The notes: generated by a model not told the origin, from the letters alone. A DNA stretch of 64,000 nucleotides from JAQBGV01 sp032128395 (GCA_032128395.1 JAQBGV010000071.1:1-64000); one strand, 5' to 3'; numbered from the stretch's first letter, positions 8,962 through 18,357 are shown. A program made the numbers and translations.

Positions 8962-9465
8962 GTGCTGTCGTCACCCTATCCGGTCGAGCATCTCGAGGCG
9001 CTCCGCCGTCTCGTCGCCGAACAACGGTCGGCCGGACGACGCATCGTGCTGACGAACGGCTGCTTCGATCTCCTCCACGTCGGCCACCTTCGATCCCTCG
9101 AGGATGCCGCGAGCCGGGGGGAGTTCCTCGTCGTCTGCATCAACGACGATGCGGGGGTTCGAAAGTCGAAGGGGTCCGGGCGACCGATCTTCCCCGCGAC
9201 GGAGCGCGCAGAACTGCTCGGCGGTCTGCGCGCGGTCGACGCGGTCCTGATCTTCGCGGAAGAGACCGTCGACCATATCCTGGAGGTACTCCGCCCCGAG
9301 GTGTACGCCAAGGGGACCGACTACACCCCCGAGACCGTGCCCGAGGGGCCGACCGTCCGGGGGTACGGGGGAGAGATCGCCATCGTGGGGGACCCGAAGG
9401 ACCATTCGAGCCGGTCCGTGCTGGAACAGCTCACGAGTGTGAAACGACGGGGGGAGAGCCGATGA
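8962..9465 (+). CDS. rfaE2: D-glycero-beta-D-manno-heptose 1-phosphate adenylyltransferase (RfaE2/HldE C-domain type)
   Basis: 167 residues, GTG start just after GGAGGAG. The nucleotidyltransferase signature TNGCFDLLHVGH (HxGH at its end), the NDD segment and the YAKGTDYT motif match the adenylyltransferase half of HldE, here free-standing. It makes ADP-D-glycero-beta-D-manno-heptose from the heptose 1-phosphate and ATP for the LPS core or other glycoconjugates. The kinase half (RfaE1) is not in the window. The stop overlaps the gmd start by 4 bp (ATGA), so the two are co-translated. Confidence 0.9.
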   Translation: MLSSPYPVEHLEALRRLVAEQRSAGRRIVLTNGCFDLLHVGHLRSLEDAASRGEFLVVCINDDAGVRKSKGSGRPIFPATERAELLGGLRAVDAVLIFAEETVDHILEVLRPEVYAKGTDYTPETVPEGPTVRGYGGEIAIVGDPKDHSSRSVLEQLTSVKRRGESR

Positions 9466-10517
9466 GTGCCCGGCGCGCATTGATCACGGGAATCACCGGA
9501 CAGGACGGCTCGTACTTGGCCGAGTTCCTGCTCTCGAAAGGCTACGACGTCTACGGGATGATCCGCCGTCGATCGACCCATTCCCTCGAACGAGTGGAGC
9601 ACCTGCTCGACCACGAACGAGTGCAGATCGTGAATGCGGACCTGCTCGACCAGCTCTCGCTGGTCCGCCTCCTCGAAGAGGTCCAACCGCAAGAGATCTA
9701 CAATCTCGCCGCGCAGTCGTTCGTGCCCGCGAGCTTCCGGGAACCGGTCCTGACCGCCGAGTTCACCGCACTCGGTGTCACTCGACTCCTCGAGGCGGTG
9801 CGCCACGTCGATCCGGGGATCCGCTTCTACCAGGCGAGTTCGAGCGAGATGTTCGGGAAGGTGCGCGAGACCCCACAGAACGAACGGACCCCGTTCCACC
9901 CCCGCAGTCCGTACGGGGTGGCGAAGGTCTACGGCCACTGGATCACCGTGAACTACCGCGAGAGCTACGGGATCTACGCATGCAGCGGGATCCTCTTCAA
10001 CCACGAATCTCCCCGGCGCGGGATGGAATTCGTCACCCGGAAGGTCAGCAACGCGGTCGCGCGGATCGCCCTCGGTCTCGACGACCACATCCAGCTCGGG
10101 AACCTCGATGCCCGGCGTGATTGGGGATATGCCGGGGACTATGTCGAGGCGATGTGGGCGATGCTCCAGCAGGACGAGCCCGCCGACTACGTGGTCGCCA
10201 CCGGGAAGACCCACACGGTGCAAGAGATGGTCGAGGCCGCGTTCGCGCACGGTGGGCTCGATTGGAGCGAGCACGTTCGAATCGATTCCACGCTGGTGCG
10301 GCCCGCGGAGGTCGACATGCTCGTCGGCGATGCGACCCTCGCGAACGATCGTCTCGGGTGGCGGCCGAAGACGACCTTCGCGGAGCTGATGGCGATGATG
10401 GTCGATTCAGATCTGAATCGCATCCGCCGGGACATCCGTTTCAACGCGAGCGAGGAAGGATCGAGGCCGGACACGGTTGCAAAGGCGGAGCGGGACGAGG
10501 AGAGCGTCGGATCGTGA
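9462..10517 (+). CDS. gmd: GDP-mannose 4,6-dehydratase
   Basis: 351 residues. The extended-SDR NAD(P) motif TGITGQDG lies at 9-16, the ASSSEMFG segment near 125-132 and the catalytic YGVAK at 151-155 (Y151, K155). The motifs NLAAQSFVPASF and GNLDARRDWGYAGDYVEAMW are diagnostic of Gmd. It converts GDP-D-mannose to GDP-4-keto-6-deoxy-D-mannose in the cytoplasm. Its length is usual for the family. It starts inside the rfaE2 stop and its own stop overlaps the next gene's GTG, so it is the middle of a coupled operon for nucleotide-activated sugars. Confidence 0.96.
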   Translation: MSARRALITGITGQDGSYLAEFLLSKGYDVYGMIRRRSTHSLERVEHLLDHERVQIVNADLLDQLSLVRLLEEVQPQEIYNLAAQSFVPASFREPVLTAEFTALGVTRLLEAVRHVDPGIRFYQASSSEMFGKVRETPQNERTPFHPRSPYGVAKVYGHWITVNYRESYGIYACSGILFNHESPRRGMEFVTRKVSNAVARIALGLDDHIQLGNLDARRDWGYAGDYVEAMWAMLQQDEPADYVVATGKTHTVQEMVEAAFAHGGLDWSEHVRIDSTLVRPAEVDMLVGDATLANDRLGWRPKTTFAELMAMMVDSDLNRIRRDIRFNASEEGSRPDTVAKAERDEESVGS

Positions 10518-11431
10518 GAGTCCTCGTCACGGGCGCGGAGGGATTCGTCGGGTCCCACCTTCTGCCGGCCCTCGCCGAAGGCGGGGATGAGGTCTGCTCG
10601 ACCTCGATCGACGGCTCGCTCGGAACCCGGCTGGTTCTCCCCGATGATGACGCCGCAACCGCTCTGGTTCGCGAATTCCGCCCCGATGCCATCGTCCATC
10701 TCGCCGCGATCTCCGCGGTGCCCGCCGCCCTCGAGGACCCAGAGTCCGCCTGGCGGGTCAACGTCGACGGGGTGCGCTCGATGCACCGTGCGCTCGCACG
10801 CCATCGCCCGGATGCGGTGTTCCTCCACATCTCGACCGGAGCGGTCTACGGAGCCGCACTCCCGGGGGAAGCTCCCGCGGATGAGGGGCGCCCCTGTCGG
10901 CCGACGAACGTCTACGCGTGGTCGAAGCTCGCGGCGGAGGGGTGGCTCGCGATGACCGCCGCGATGACGCCGAGGACCGTGATCGCGCGGCCGTTCAACC
11001 ACATCGGCCCAGGCCAGAGCGACGCCTTCGCGTTGTCGAGCTTCGCCCGACAGATCGCGGAGGCGGAACGTCGAGGCAGCGGAGAGATCCGAACCGGGAA
11101 TCTGGACGGGAGCCGGGACTTCACTGACGTTCGTGACGTCGTCGCAGCCTATCGAGCGCTGCTTCACTTCCCCGAAGCCCGGGGGGTGTACAACTTGTGC
11201 AGCGGAGTCGCCCGCCCCGTGCGGGAGTCGCTCGATCGGTTGAGGGCGCTGGGAACGGTCGAGACCGAGGTGATGTCCGAAGCTTCGCGACGGCGCGTGG
11301 GAGATGACGATCCCGTCCTCGGGTCCTCGGACCGCCTCCGGCGAGAGACCGGCTGGCGTCCGGTCCGCGATCTCGACGACACTCTCGGCGATATTCTCGA
11401 AGACTGGCGGCGGCGACTCACAGCCTCCTAG
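10514..11431 (+). CDS. rmd: GDP-4-keto-6-deoxy-D-mannose reductase (Rmd-like SDR)
   Basis: 305 residues from the GTG that overlaps the gmd stop (GTGA). The Rossmann motif TGAEGFVG is at 6-13 and the catalytic YAWSK at 134-138. RPFNHIGPGQSDAFALSSFARQ and GNLDGSRDFTDVRDVV are typical of the reductases that make GDP-D-rhamnose, rather than of the epimerase/reductase Fcl. Together with Gmd it would supply GDP-D-rhamnose for surface polysaccharide. The assignment to Rmd rather than another GDP-sugar reductase rests on motif memory and context. Confidence 0.85.
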   Translation: MRVLVTGAEGFVGSHLLPALAEGGDEVCSTSIDGSLGTRLVLPDDDAATALVREFRPDAIVHLAAISAVPAALEDPESAWRVNVDGVRSMHRALARHRPDAVFLHISTGAVYGAALPGEAPADEGRPCRPTNVYAWSKLAAEGWLAMTAAMTPRTVIARPFNHIGPGQSDAFALSSFARQIAEAERRGSGEIRTGNLDGSRDFTDVRDVVAAYRALLHFPEARGVYNLCSGVARPVRESLDRLRALGTVETEVMSEASRRRVGDDDPVLGSSDRLRRETGWRPVRDLDDTLGDILEDWRRRLTAS

Positions 11432-11479
11432 CCGGCGACTCTCGCAACACGGACTCTCTGGATACTGGGGGAACCGAGG

Positions 11480-12277
11480 GTGGACACGACCTGGGAGTCG
11501 CTATGGTTCGCGGTGATCCAAGGACTCACCGAATTCCTCCCGGTTTCATCGAGCGGGCATCTCCTCGCGATGAAGCAGCTGACCGATTCCGCCCTGCTCA
11601 CCGATCTCACTCTGGACATCGTTCTCCACGCCGCGACTCTGGGCGCGATTCTCGTGGTGTTCCGCCGCGATTTCATCCGAGTCCTCGCCGGGGTCTGGCG
11701 AGGAGGAGCGGCGCGGAAGGAATTTCTCCTGGTCGGGGTCGGCACCCTCCCTGCCGCGGTCGTGGGACTGGGCTTCCGCGATCGCATCGAAGAGCTCCCC
11801 GAGATCGCTCCCTATCTCCTTCCGATCTGCTGGGGGGTGATGGGCCTCGCGCTCCTCGGGGATCGGGGGCGAATTCGAGGACACCTTCCCATCGGATTCC
11901 GGGTGGCAGTGTGGGTCGGGCTCTGGCAGTCGATCGCGCTCCTCCCCGGGATTTCGCGAAGCGGGGTCACGATTCTCGCAGCACTCTGGTGCGGGGTCGC
12001 CCGCGAGGACGCTGCGCGCTACTCGTTCTTGATCGCGGCTCCGCTGATCGCGGGTGCGACAGTGCTCGAGATCCCCGATCTCGTCGCGGGTCGGGGAGTC
12101 GGGGGCAATCCCGGCGTGCTCGCCCTCGCGTTTGCGGTCGCCTTCCTGACCGGACTCGTCGCGCTCAGACTCCTGCTCCGGCTCCTACAGGGGGGGCGTT
12201 TCCACTACTTCGGGATCTACCTGCTGGGGGTCTCCATCGCGTTCACGCTCTGGCTCCGGCTCGGCGGCGGATCGTGA
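11480..12277 (+). CDS. uppP: Undecaprenyl-diphosphatase UppP (BacA)
   Basis: 265 residues, GTG start, with multiple membrane segments. The two family signatures are present: QGLTEFLPVSSSGHL near the N-terminus and LPGISRSGVT in the middle. It dephosphorylates undecaprenyl diphosphate at the membrane, recycling the lipid carrier for peptidoglycan and polysaccharide synthesis, which fits the upstream GDP-sugar genes and the downstream cell-wall cluster. It begins 48 nt after rmd. Its last 35 bp overlap the 3' end of rodA, which runs the other way. Confidence 0.95.
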   Translation: MDTTWESLWFAVIQGLTEFLPVSSSGHLLAMKQLTDSALLTDLTLDIVLHAATLGAILVVFRRDFIRVLAGVWRGGAARKEFLLVGVGTLPAAVVGLGFRDRIEELPEIAPYLLPICWGVMGLALLGDRGRIRGHLPIGFRVAVWVGLWQSIALLPGISRSGVTILAALWCGVAREDAARYSFLIAAPLIAGATVLEIPDLVAGRGVGGNPGVLALAFAVAFLTGLVALRLLLRLLQGGRFHYFGIYLLGVSIAFTLWLRLGGGS

Positions 12278-13448
12278 TCCGTCGGTGCCCCTGACGGTCG
12301 GAGGTTCCGGCGCGGAGCCCGTCGGGGTGGAGGCTCTCCACCGGTCGCATCGCGATGCCCACGACAATTCCGAGGGAGAGCATCGTCACCAGCATCGAGG
12401 TGCCTCCGAAGCTCACGAACGGGAGCGGGAGTCCGGTCACCGGCAGGAGCCCGACGGTCATGCTCAGGTTCACCAGGGTCTGGGAGGCGAGCTGCGCGAA
12501 GACTCCGACGACCACGAGTCGACCGAACGGCTCTCGCGTGCGCCATGCCACCCTCAGCAGGAGGAGGTAGAGGGCGAGGAAGAGAAGGACCGTCCCGAGT
12601 GTGCCGATGAGGCCCCACTCCTCGCCGATCACCCCGAAAATGAAGTCGTTGTGGTCTTCGGGGAGATAGCCGAGCTCGTGGTGGGTCCCGAGGAAGAGGC
12701 CCTTCCCGGCCGGCCCGCCGGAGCCGATCGAGATCATCGAGTGGGCGAGCTGATACCCGTCGGCCGATCCTTCCCCATCTCCGGCGATGCCGAGGAACAC
12801 CTGCAGGCGCTCCCACTGATAATCCCGGAGGAAGAATCGCAATCCGATCGCGGAGGCGATGACTCCACTGGCACCGAGCGCTCCGAAGGTCCGTCCGCTC
12901 GCTCCGCCGACCCAGAGCATTCCGGCTGCGATCGGCACGAGCACGAGGGCCGTGCCCAGGTCCGGCTGCGCCGAGACCATCAGGAACGGAGCTCCGGCTA
13001 CGACGAGGCACGAGATCCACGGGACGCGCCGCTCCAGGATCTGTCCGCTCTTGATGATGCGCGCGAGGAGTAGGATGGAGACCAGCTTCACCAGCTCCGA
13101 GGGCTGCAGACTGAATCCCCCGAATCGGAACCACCTCACCACCGGTTCGCCGCCGACCCACTTGATCGCGAGCAGCGCCAGGAGCAGTGCGATTCCGATC
13201 CCGTAGAGCACCGGCGCGACGCGTTCGAACCGCCGGTAGTCGACAGTCGCGGCGGCGAGGAAGAGAGCGGAACCGATCGCGATCCGGATCAAGTGAGCGC
13301 GCGCGAGCGGGCTCGGGAACGGGTCCTCGGGGCCGGCGGACGCGGAGTGCACGAAGATCGCGCCAAGAGCCAGGAGCGCCGCCGCCAAGATGGGAATTCC
13401 GACGATCGGGAACCAGCGTCCGGTCCAGGCGAGTGGGGTCGACCTCAT
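12243..13448 (-). CDS. rodA: Rod-shape SEDS glycosyltransferase RodA
   Basis: 401 residues with about ten membrane segments. SEDS hallmarks are FSLQPSELVKL, QPDLGTALVLVP, the AHSMISIGSGG segment with KGLFLGTHHELGYLPEDHNDFIFGVIGEEWG, and the C-terminal LPLPFVSFGGTSML. The LPEDHNDFIFGVIGEEWG form is that of RodA rather than FtsW. It polymerises lipid II glycans during elongation as partner of PBP2. Its ATG overlaps the mrdA stop by 4 bp. It is the last gene of the mre cluster and overlaps uppP tail to tail. Confidence 0.95.
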   Translation of the reverse strand: MRSTPLAWTGRWFPIVGIPILAAALLALGAIFVHSASAGPEDPFPSPLARAHLIRIAIGSALFLAAATVDYRRFERVAPVLYGIGIALLLALLAIKWVGGEPVVRWFRFGGFSLQPSELVKLVSILLLARIIKSGQILERRVPWISCLVVAGAPFLMVSAQPDLGTALVLVPIAAGMLWVGGASGRTFGALGASGVIASAIGLRFFLRDYQWERLQVFLGIAGDGEGSADGYQLAHSMISIGSGGPAGKGLFLGTHHELGYLPEDHNDFIFGVIGEEWGLIGTLGTVLLFLALYLLLLRVAWRTREPFGRLVVVGVFAQLASQTLVNLSMTVGLLPVTGLPLPFVSFGGTSMLVTMLSLGIVVGIAMRPVESLHPDGLRAGTSDRQGHRRITIRRRAGARA

Positions 13449-15607
13449 CGGGAGCCCTCACGCCTGAAGTCGAGGCCGCGGTTCTCCGCGAACCATTCGA
13501 GAATGCGGGCCGCGATCGGGGCGCACTCTTCGCCCCCGTGCCCGATCACTCGCTCGAGTCCGATCACGAAGGCGAGCTGGGGTTCTTCGATCGGCGCGAA
13601 CCCGATGACCCAGGCGCGGTTCAAGTCCCGCGGAGTCCCATCCGGACCGAGGCGCATGGCGAGCGGCAGTTGCTCCGAGGGAATGCCCGCCGTTCCCGTC
13701 TTCACCGCGCAGTCGAAAGCGGACAACCCGTAGTGCGCCTCGTTCGCGGTGCCTCGGGGATCTTGAACCACGGCGGTCATCCCGTCGATGAGGTGCTGCC
13801 AAGTTTGCGCAGACGCGATGAGAGGAGCGATCGCGGGAGCGGGCTCGCCCGAGATCAGGGAGAGCCCAGGATCGGTCCCTCGGTTCGCGAGGATGCAAGT
13901 GAGGCGGAGCATCGCGAGCGGAGTGGTCGTGAATGCTTTCCCGATCGCGACGCTGTGCGCGCTCGCCCGCGGAGCGGTGCCGACCGTCTCGCTCGCGGCC
14001 CCGCAGCCGATCGGCTGCCAGAATCCCACCCGGTACGCCCACTCGGTGGTCTTGCTCAGGCCGAGTCGGTCACCACCCACATGGTAGAAGTAGACGTTGC
14101 ACGACCGCATCAGCGCTTCTTCGAGGTCGAGATCGATGTTCAGCGCGTGGTTTCCACAGCGAAGACGGTCCCGCCGCGCCTCGTCGAAGTAGCCGGTGCA
14201 GAGAATGCGCTCGGCGGGGTCGATGACTCCCTCCTCGAGGGCGGCGAGTGCGACGAGAACCTTGAAGGTCGAGCCCGGTTCCATCGCATAGTTCGCAGGG
14301 CGGTCGAAGAAGTGGCCTCGGTCGAGCTTCTTGATGCGATCCCACTCGGCCTGGTCCTGAAAGACATCGGGCGTCGCGGCGGGATAGCTCGACCAGCCGA
14401 GGATCTCCCCACTGCGACAATCTGCGACCAGCATCGCCGCTCCATCGGGGTCACGAATCTCCGCGAGTTCGTCGAGCAGAGCACAGAGCTCGAGATCGAG
14501 GGTCAGCTTCACGTCTCGTCCCGACTGCGGGGGGTCGATCTCGAGGGGCTCGCCACTCTGGTTCTGCCGGTGGTCGACGATCAACAGCGTGCCACCCGAA
14601 CGCCCTCGCAGCCGATCCTCCTCGGACCGTTCGAGTCCGCTGTGGCCGACCAAGTCCTCGCTGTGATGCGAGCGGTCCTTCAATGCGGAGAAGGTCCCGA
14701 TCATCCGAAAGCGAATGCGATCGACGATCGGTTCTTGCGATTCGCTCCAGCGATCCTCGTCGATCGCGCGGCGGGCGCCGGCCCTCCCGATCAGGGGAGC
14801 GATCCCCGCCGGACCCGCGAACTGTCGCGCCGGGACCTCGCGAATTCGCAGACCCGGGAATCGCTCCGGGGTGGTGACGATCTCTTCGACGAGGTCCTGC
14901 GGTGCGCTGCGGAGGAGACGATGCTCCATCACCCGATAGATCTCGTCGCGTTGCGATGCGGGAAGTTTCGGGTCCTGGACGCGCTCGTAGGCTCGCCAGA
15001 CCTTGTCGAACAGTTCGCCGGGGGGAAGGCCGAGTCGTCGCTCGATCTTTCGTACCGCGATCTCGCCGGCGAAGAGTTGCGCGGGCTCGATCCAGATCTC
15101 GCCGTCTTCAGCGTCGACGACGATCCCCGGGAAGCTCTCTGGGCGACGACCGACCGCCTGCGCGAGAGCGCGAGCAGCCCGCGGGTGAAGGTTGGAGAGC
15201 CAGAGGTGGGGGGGGAGTTCCTGGTCGTCGGTGAATCGCGGTCGCAAGCTCTCACGGACCGATTGCAGCGAATCCCAGAGATGCTCCGCATCGTAGGGAA
15301 AGTCGCGTCCTTCGCGGCTCCGCCGGATCTCCCGACGCACCCTTCGTGAGATCCATCGCACTGGCTCGAGCCCATCGAGTGCGTACACGATCTGATGGGA
15401 AGGAACATCGAAAGAGATCGGCCAGCCCGACCGATCGAGGATCGATCCTCGCGGGGCTGGATCGGTCCAGACCCGGCGATGGAAGCTCTCCGCCCGCATG
15501 CTGTACTCGCGCCATTGGAACGCCTGCAGCCACACCAGTCGGCTCGAGACGACCGTGAAGCCGATCACGATGAAGACGACCAGGAGCATGATTCGGCGGC
15601 GATGCAT
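13445..15607 (-). CDS. mrdA: Penicillin-binding protein 2 (elongasome transpeptidase)
   Basis: 720 residues from an ATG at 15607; the open frame extends further upstream but only over mreD. One N-terminal membrane helix (about 7-25) is followed by the PBP dimerisation region starting at APRGSILDRSGWPIS. Transpeptidase motifs are complete: S446-T-F-K449, S502-C-N504 and K636-T-G638. At 720 residues it is roughly 80-100 longer than usual PBP2; the extra length lies between about 75 and 340, an Arg/Glu-rich pedestal region. It cross-links side-wall peptidoglycan in the periplasm with RodA. Confidence 0.93.
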   Translation of the reverse strand: MHRRRIMLLVVFIVIGFTVVSSRLVWLQAFQWREYSMRAESFHRRVWTDPAPRGSILDRSGWPISFDVPSHQIVYALDGLEPVRWISRRVRREIRRSREGRDFPYDAEHLWDSLQSVRESLRPRFTDDQELPPHLWLSNLHPRAARALAQAVGRRPESFPGIVVDAEDGEIWIEPAQLFAGEIAVRKIERRLGLPPGELFDKVWRAYERVQDPKLPASQRDEIYRVMEHRLLRSAPQDLVEEIVTTPERFPGLRIREVPARQFAGPAGIAPLIGRAGARRAIDEDRWSESQEPIVDRIRFRMIGTFSALKDRSHHSEDLVGHSGLERSEEDRLRGRSGGTLLIVDHRQNQSGEPLEIDPPQSGRDVKLTLDLELCALLDELAEIRDPDGAAMLVADCRSGEILGWSSYPAATPDVFQDQAEWDRIKKLDRGHFFDRPANYAMEPGSTFKVLVALAALEEGVIDPAERILCTGYFDEARRDRLRCGNHALNIDLDLEEALMRSCNVYFYHVGGDRLGLSKTTEWAYRVGFWQPIGCGAASETVGTAPRASAHSVAIGKAFTTTPLAMLRLTCILANRGTDPGLSLISGEPAPAIAPLIASAQTWQHLIDGMTAVVQDPRGTANEAHYGLSAFDCAVKTGTAGIPSEQLPLAMRLGPDGTPRDLNRAWVIGFAPIEEPQLAFVIGLERVIGHGGEECAPIAARILEWFAENRGLDFRREGSR

Positions 15608-15678
15608 CGCGTGCGAGGCTCCTCGGGCGGGGTGGATCTGTTCGGCAGAGGGATCATACGCGGACGCCAGCACTGGGC

Positions 15679-16179
15679 CTACATCGGGTAGTCGGCGCTC
15701 CGCACGAGTGGAGTAGTCAGATCGAGCACCGGGAAGAGCAGGAGCGCCGCGACCGTGCCGAGCAGGACTCCCGTCGCCCAAGAGTCGATCGCGCCGTTCC
15801 ACGGGCTCGCATGGTGGAGCCGCTGGACCAGGCTCGCCACCACGAGAGCGATGGCGACCAGCGCGATCCGGCGCCCCGGATCCCGCGGGTCGACGCCGTG
15901 GCGCGCAAATCGCATCCAGAGGGTCGCCGCGGCGAGCGGAAGAATCACCGGGAGCGGGGCGGAAGCCCCCCCGATGAGGCGGGAGATCACGATGACCCCG
16001 CCGATCGCGACGACGCGGGACCAGCGGTCGACCCCCGCGAACCAAAGGAGCAGAATCAGCGGCACGTCGACGGAATCGGCCCCTCCCGCGAGCAGTGGGG
16101 CGAGCGAGATCTGAGTTGCGGTCGCGAGCGCGATGAGCAGCAAGCAGGCGGCGGGGCGGGCCCCGCGCAGCGTTGTCAT
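15679..16179 (-). CDS. mreD: Rod-shape-determining protein MreD
   Basis: 166 residues, nearly all hydrophobic, with about five membrane helices. Sequence alone is weakly conserved in this family; the call rests on length, topology and position between mreC and mrdA. Its ATG overlaps the mreC stop (ATGA), and mrdA begins 71 nt after its stop. MreD is an integral inner-membrane part of the elongasome that works with MreC to activate PBP2-RodA. Confidence 0.88.
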   Translation of the reverse strand: MTTLRGARPAACLLLIALATATQISLAPLLAGGADSVDVPLILLLWFAGVDRWSRVVAIGGVIVISRLIGGASAPLPVILPLAAATLWMRFARHGVDPRDPGRRIALVAIALVVASLVQRLHHASPWNGAIDSWATGVLLGTVAALLLFPVLDLTTPLVRSADYPM

Positions 16180-16874
16180 CGGCTGTCCCCGAGTGCGGGG
16201 AGTGCGAGGACCAGGACTTCTTGAACGTCGGTCGTCCCCGGGGGGGGTGCGATGCGGCTCGACTCGAGCGGGAGGTTCACCCGGCGGACGACCCCGAGAA
16301 CCAAGCTGCGGGGGAATCGTCCGTCGCCGCCCTTGGTCACGAGAAGATCCCCCTCCGCGAGTTCGAGTCGGTCGAACCGCAGGAGCGGGTGGAGTTCTCC
16401 TCGCCCGGGGCCTCCGGCCACCATCCCGGAACCCTTCCCTTCGATCCGGAAGCTCGCCCGAAAGTCGGGGTCGTCCGAGAAGATCACTCGGCTCCGGTGC
16501 GTCCCGACTTCGGCGACACAACCGATCACCCCGGTGCGTCCGACCACTCCCTGACCGACCTCGATCCCGTCGGTGCGTCCGCGATCGAGCAGCGCACCAT
16601 GCCGCTGGGGGGAGAGGTCGGGGATCGGGAGGAGCTGGGCGGGGACCGCTCGAAATCCATCGAGACCGTCCTCGTAGACGGAAAGCAGGTCTCGTCGCTC
16701 GATCGTACCCTCGGTGCGGGCCTCCTCGAGGAAGTGCTCCTGGAGGAGTCGCCACCCCTCCGCCTCCTCTCGGCCGCGTCGGGCAGGATCGGCGAAGCGC
16801 TGGGCGCCGAAGGAGATCAGGATGACGATCGTCCACGCCAGCAGAGCCCAGTGCGCAGTCTGCCGAGGATTCAC
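16176..16874 (-). CDS. mreC: Rod-shape-determining protein MreC
   Basis: 232 residues: an N-terminal membrane helix (about 9-24), a short helical stretch, then the periplasmic beta-domain with DRGRTDGIEVGQGVVGRTGVIG and a later GDLLVTKGGDGRFPRSLVLGVV, both typical of MreC. It is shorter than the usual 260-300 residues, mainly because the coiled coil after the helix is reduced. It links cytoplasmic MreB filaments to PBP2 in the periplasm. It lies 155 bp downstream of mreB. Confidence 0.92.
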   Translation of the reverse strand: MNPRQTAHWALLAWTIVILISFGAQRFADPARRGREEAEGWRLLQEHFLEEARTEGTIERRDLLSVYEDGLDGFRAVPAQLLPIPDLSPQRHGALLDRGRTDGIEVGQGVVGRTGVIGCVAEVGTHRSRVIFSDDPDFRASFRIEGKGSGMVAGGPGRGELHPLLRFDRLELAEGDLLVTKGGDGRFPRSLVLGVVRRVNLPLESSRIAPPPGTTDVQEVLVLALPALGDSR

Positions 16875-17029
16875 AGGGGTTCACCGCCCGCAAACATCAT
16901 GCACATTCGAATCTTCTGTGCCGACCGCCTCCTGCGAGGGGGGTCTCTCGCAAATCGCAAGGGACGCCAAGCTTCCTGTCCCGGTTCAGGGTTCTGCGCG
17001 ATGCGGAGCCTCGCGATGTACAGCACTTC

Positions 17030-18103
17030 CTAGAAGTCGTCCTCGATGGAATCGAGCACCGATGAATACTGATCGAGCTTCTCGAGGAAGATCGCAGTGC
17101 CGCGGGCGACGCAGGTGAGCGGGTCATCGGCGATCCGGACCGGTAGCCCGGTCTCGCGGCGGATCAGCTCGTCGAGCCCGCGCAGGAGCACGCCGCCGCC
17201 ACAGAGCACGAGTCCGCGATCGACCAGGTCGGCGGAGAGTTCCGGGTCGGTCTTCTCGAGTGTTTCCTTGATGCCATCGATGATCGTGCTGACCGTCTCC
17301 TGGAGCGCCTCGCGAACCTCCTCGCTGGTGATCCGCACCGAGCGCGGCAGCCCCGCGATCAGGTCGCGCCCCTTGACCTCCATCTCGAGCTCTTGCTCGA
17401 GGGGGAACGCCGAGCCGATCTGGATCTTGATCTGCTCGGCGGTGAGAACCCCGAGCAAGATGTTGTAGGTCTTCTTCATGTACTGGATGACCGCCTCGTC
17501 CATGTCGTCTCCGGCGACTCGGAGCGACACCGAGGTGACCACGTCGGCGAGGGAGATCACCGCGATCTCGGTGGTGCCTCCGCCGATGTCGACGACCATG
17601 CTCGCGATCGGTTCTTCGATCTCCAGGCCAGCCCCCAACCCCGCGGCGCGCGGTTCTTCGACGAGATAGACCTTGCGGGCGCCCGCCCGCTCGGCGGAGT
17701 TGTAGACCGCTCGCTTCTCGACCGCGGTGATCCCGCTCGGCACTGCGATCACGACACGTGGACTGAAGAAGCGCTTCCGCTTGTGCACCTTGGTGATGAA
17801 GTACTTCAGCATCGCCTCGGTGATCTCGAAGTCGGCGATCACTCCATCCTTGAGCGGGCGGATCGACTCGATCGAGCCGGGGGTCCGGCCGATCATCTCC
17901 TTGGCGACCTTGCCTACCGCCTTGCCGCCGAGGAGAACCTGGTTCGTCCCCGCCTTCACCGCGACGACGGAGGGCTCGGAGATCACCACCCCCTCCCCGC
18001 GGATGCAGACCAGGGTATTGGCGGTTCCGAGGTCGATCCCCATGTCGGTGGAGAAAAGTCCCAGGATCCGGTTCAGCGAGTTGTTGATGAAGTGCAAGAC
18101 CAT
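17030..18103 (-). CDS. mreB: Actin-like cell-shape protein MreB
   Basis: 357 residues, standard length. Actin-fold motifs are clear: DMGIDLGTANTLV (phosphate 1), VVIAVPSGIT, VDIGGGTTEIAVI (phosphate 2) and VLCGGGVLLRGL (adenosine). An N-terminal amphipathic stretch (about 1-18) could bind the membrane. MreB filaments steer side-wall synthesis by the RodA-PBP2 pair encoded downstream. The 155-bp gap to mreC has no clear terminator. Most classical planctomycetes have incomplete wall-elongation sets, so a complete cluster is informative about lineage. Confidence 0.97.
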   Translation of the reverse strand: MVLHFINNSLNRILGLFSTDMGIDLGTANTLVCIRGEGVVISEPSVVAVKAGTNQVLLGGKAVGKVAKEMIGRTPGSIESIRPLKDGVIADFEITEAMLKYFITKVHKRKRFFSPRVVIAVPSGITAVEKRAVYNSAERAGARKVYLVEEPRAAGLGAGLEIEEPIASMVVDIGGGTTEIAVISLADVVTSVSLRVAGDDMDEAVIQYMKKTYNILLGVLTAEQIKIQIGSAFPLEQELEMEVKGRDLIAGLPRSVRITSEEVREALQETVSTIIDGIKETLEKTDPELSADLVDRGLVLCGGGVLLRGLDELIRRETGLPVRIADDPLTCVARGTAIFLEKLDQYSSVLDSIEDDF

Positions 18104-18357
18104 GCGCGGTATCCCGGGATCGCTCCCTCAGTGGTTCTCGTCGAAGATCAGTATTATCCGCCCGACGGAAAGACTCTTCGAAGGGTACTCTTCAAGGAAT
18201 GGTCGCCATCGAGAGATGATCCTCATCTAGGAAGGGTCCCCGAAATGGGATGGGGGCCGAGATCGCGGCCATCCCCAACCTTGCCGTCCCCTGGGCCGGC
18301 GCGTCCGTCGCACGGACGAGAGCGGGAGATTCTACGCGGTCGAGACTGGAGATGGAA
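18104..18357. other. Intergenic region upstream of mreB
   Basis: Non-coding region between mreB and the terminator hairpin at 18358-18395, with nothing recognised beyond the candidate mreB promoter at 18153-18182. Confidence 0.4.
18153..18182 (-). promoter_or_regulatory. Candidate mreB promoter
   Basis: On the minus strand TTCGAA (18177-18182), an 18-bp spacer and GATAAT (18153-18158) place a start about 45 nt before the mreB ATG. The -10 is five of six and stands out in GC-rich DNA; the -35 is weak. Confidence 0.35.
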
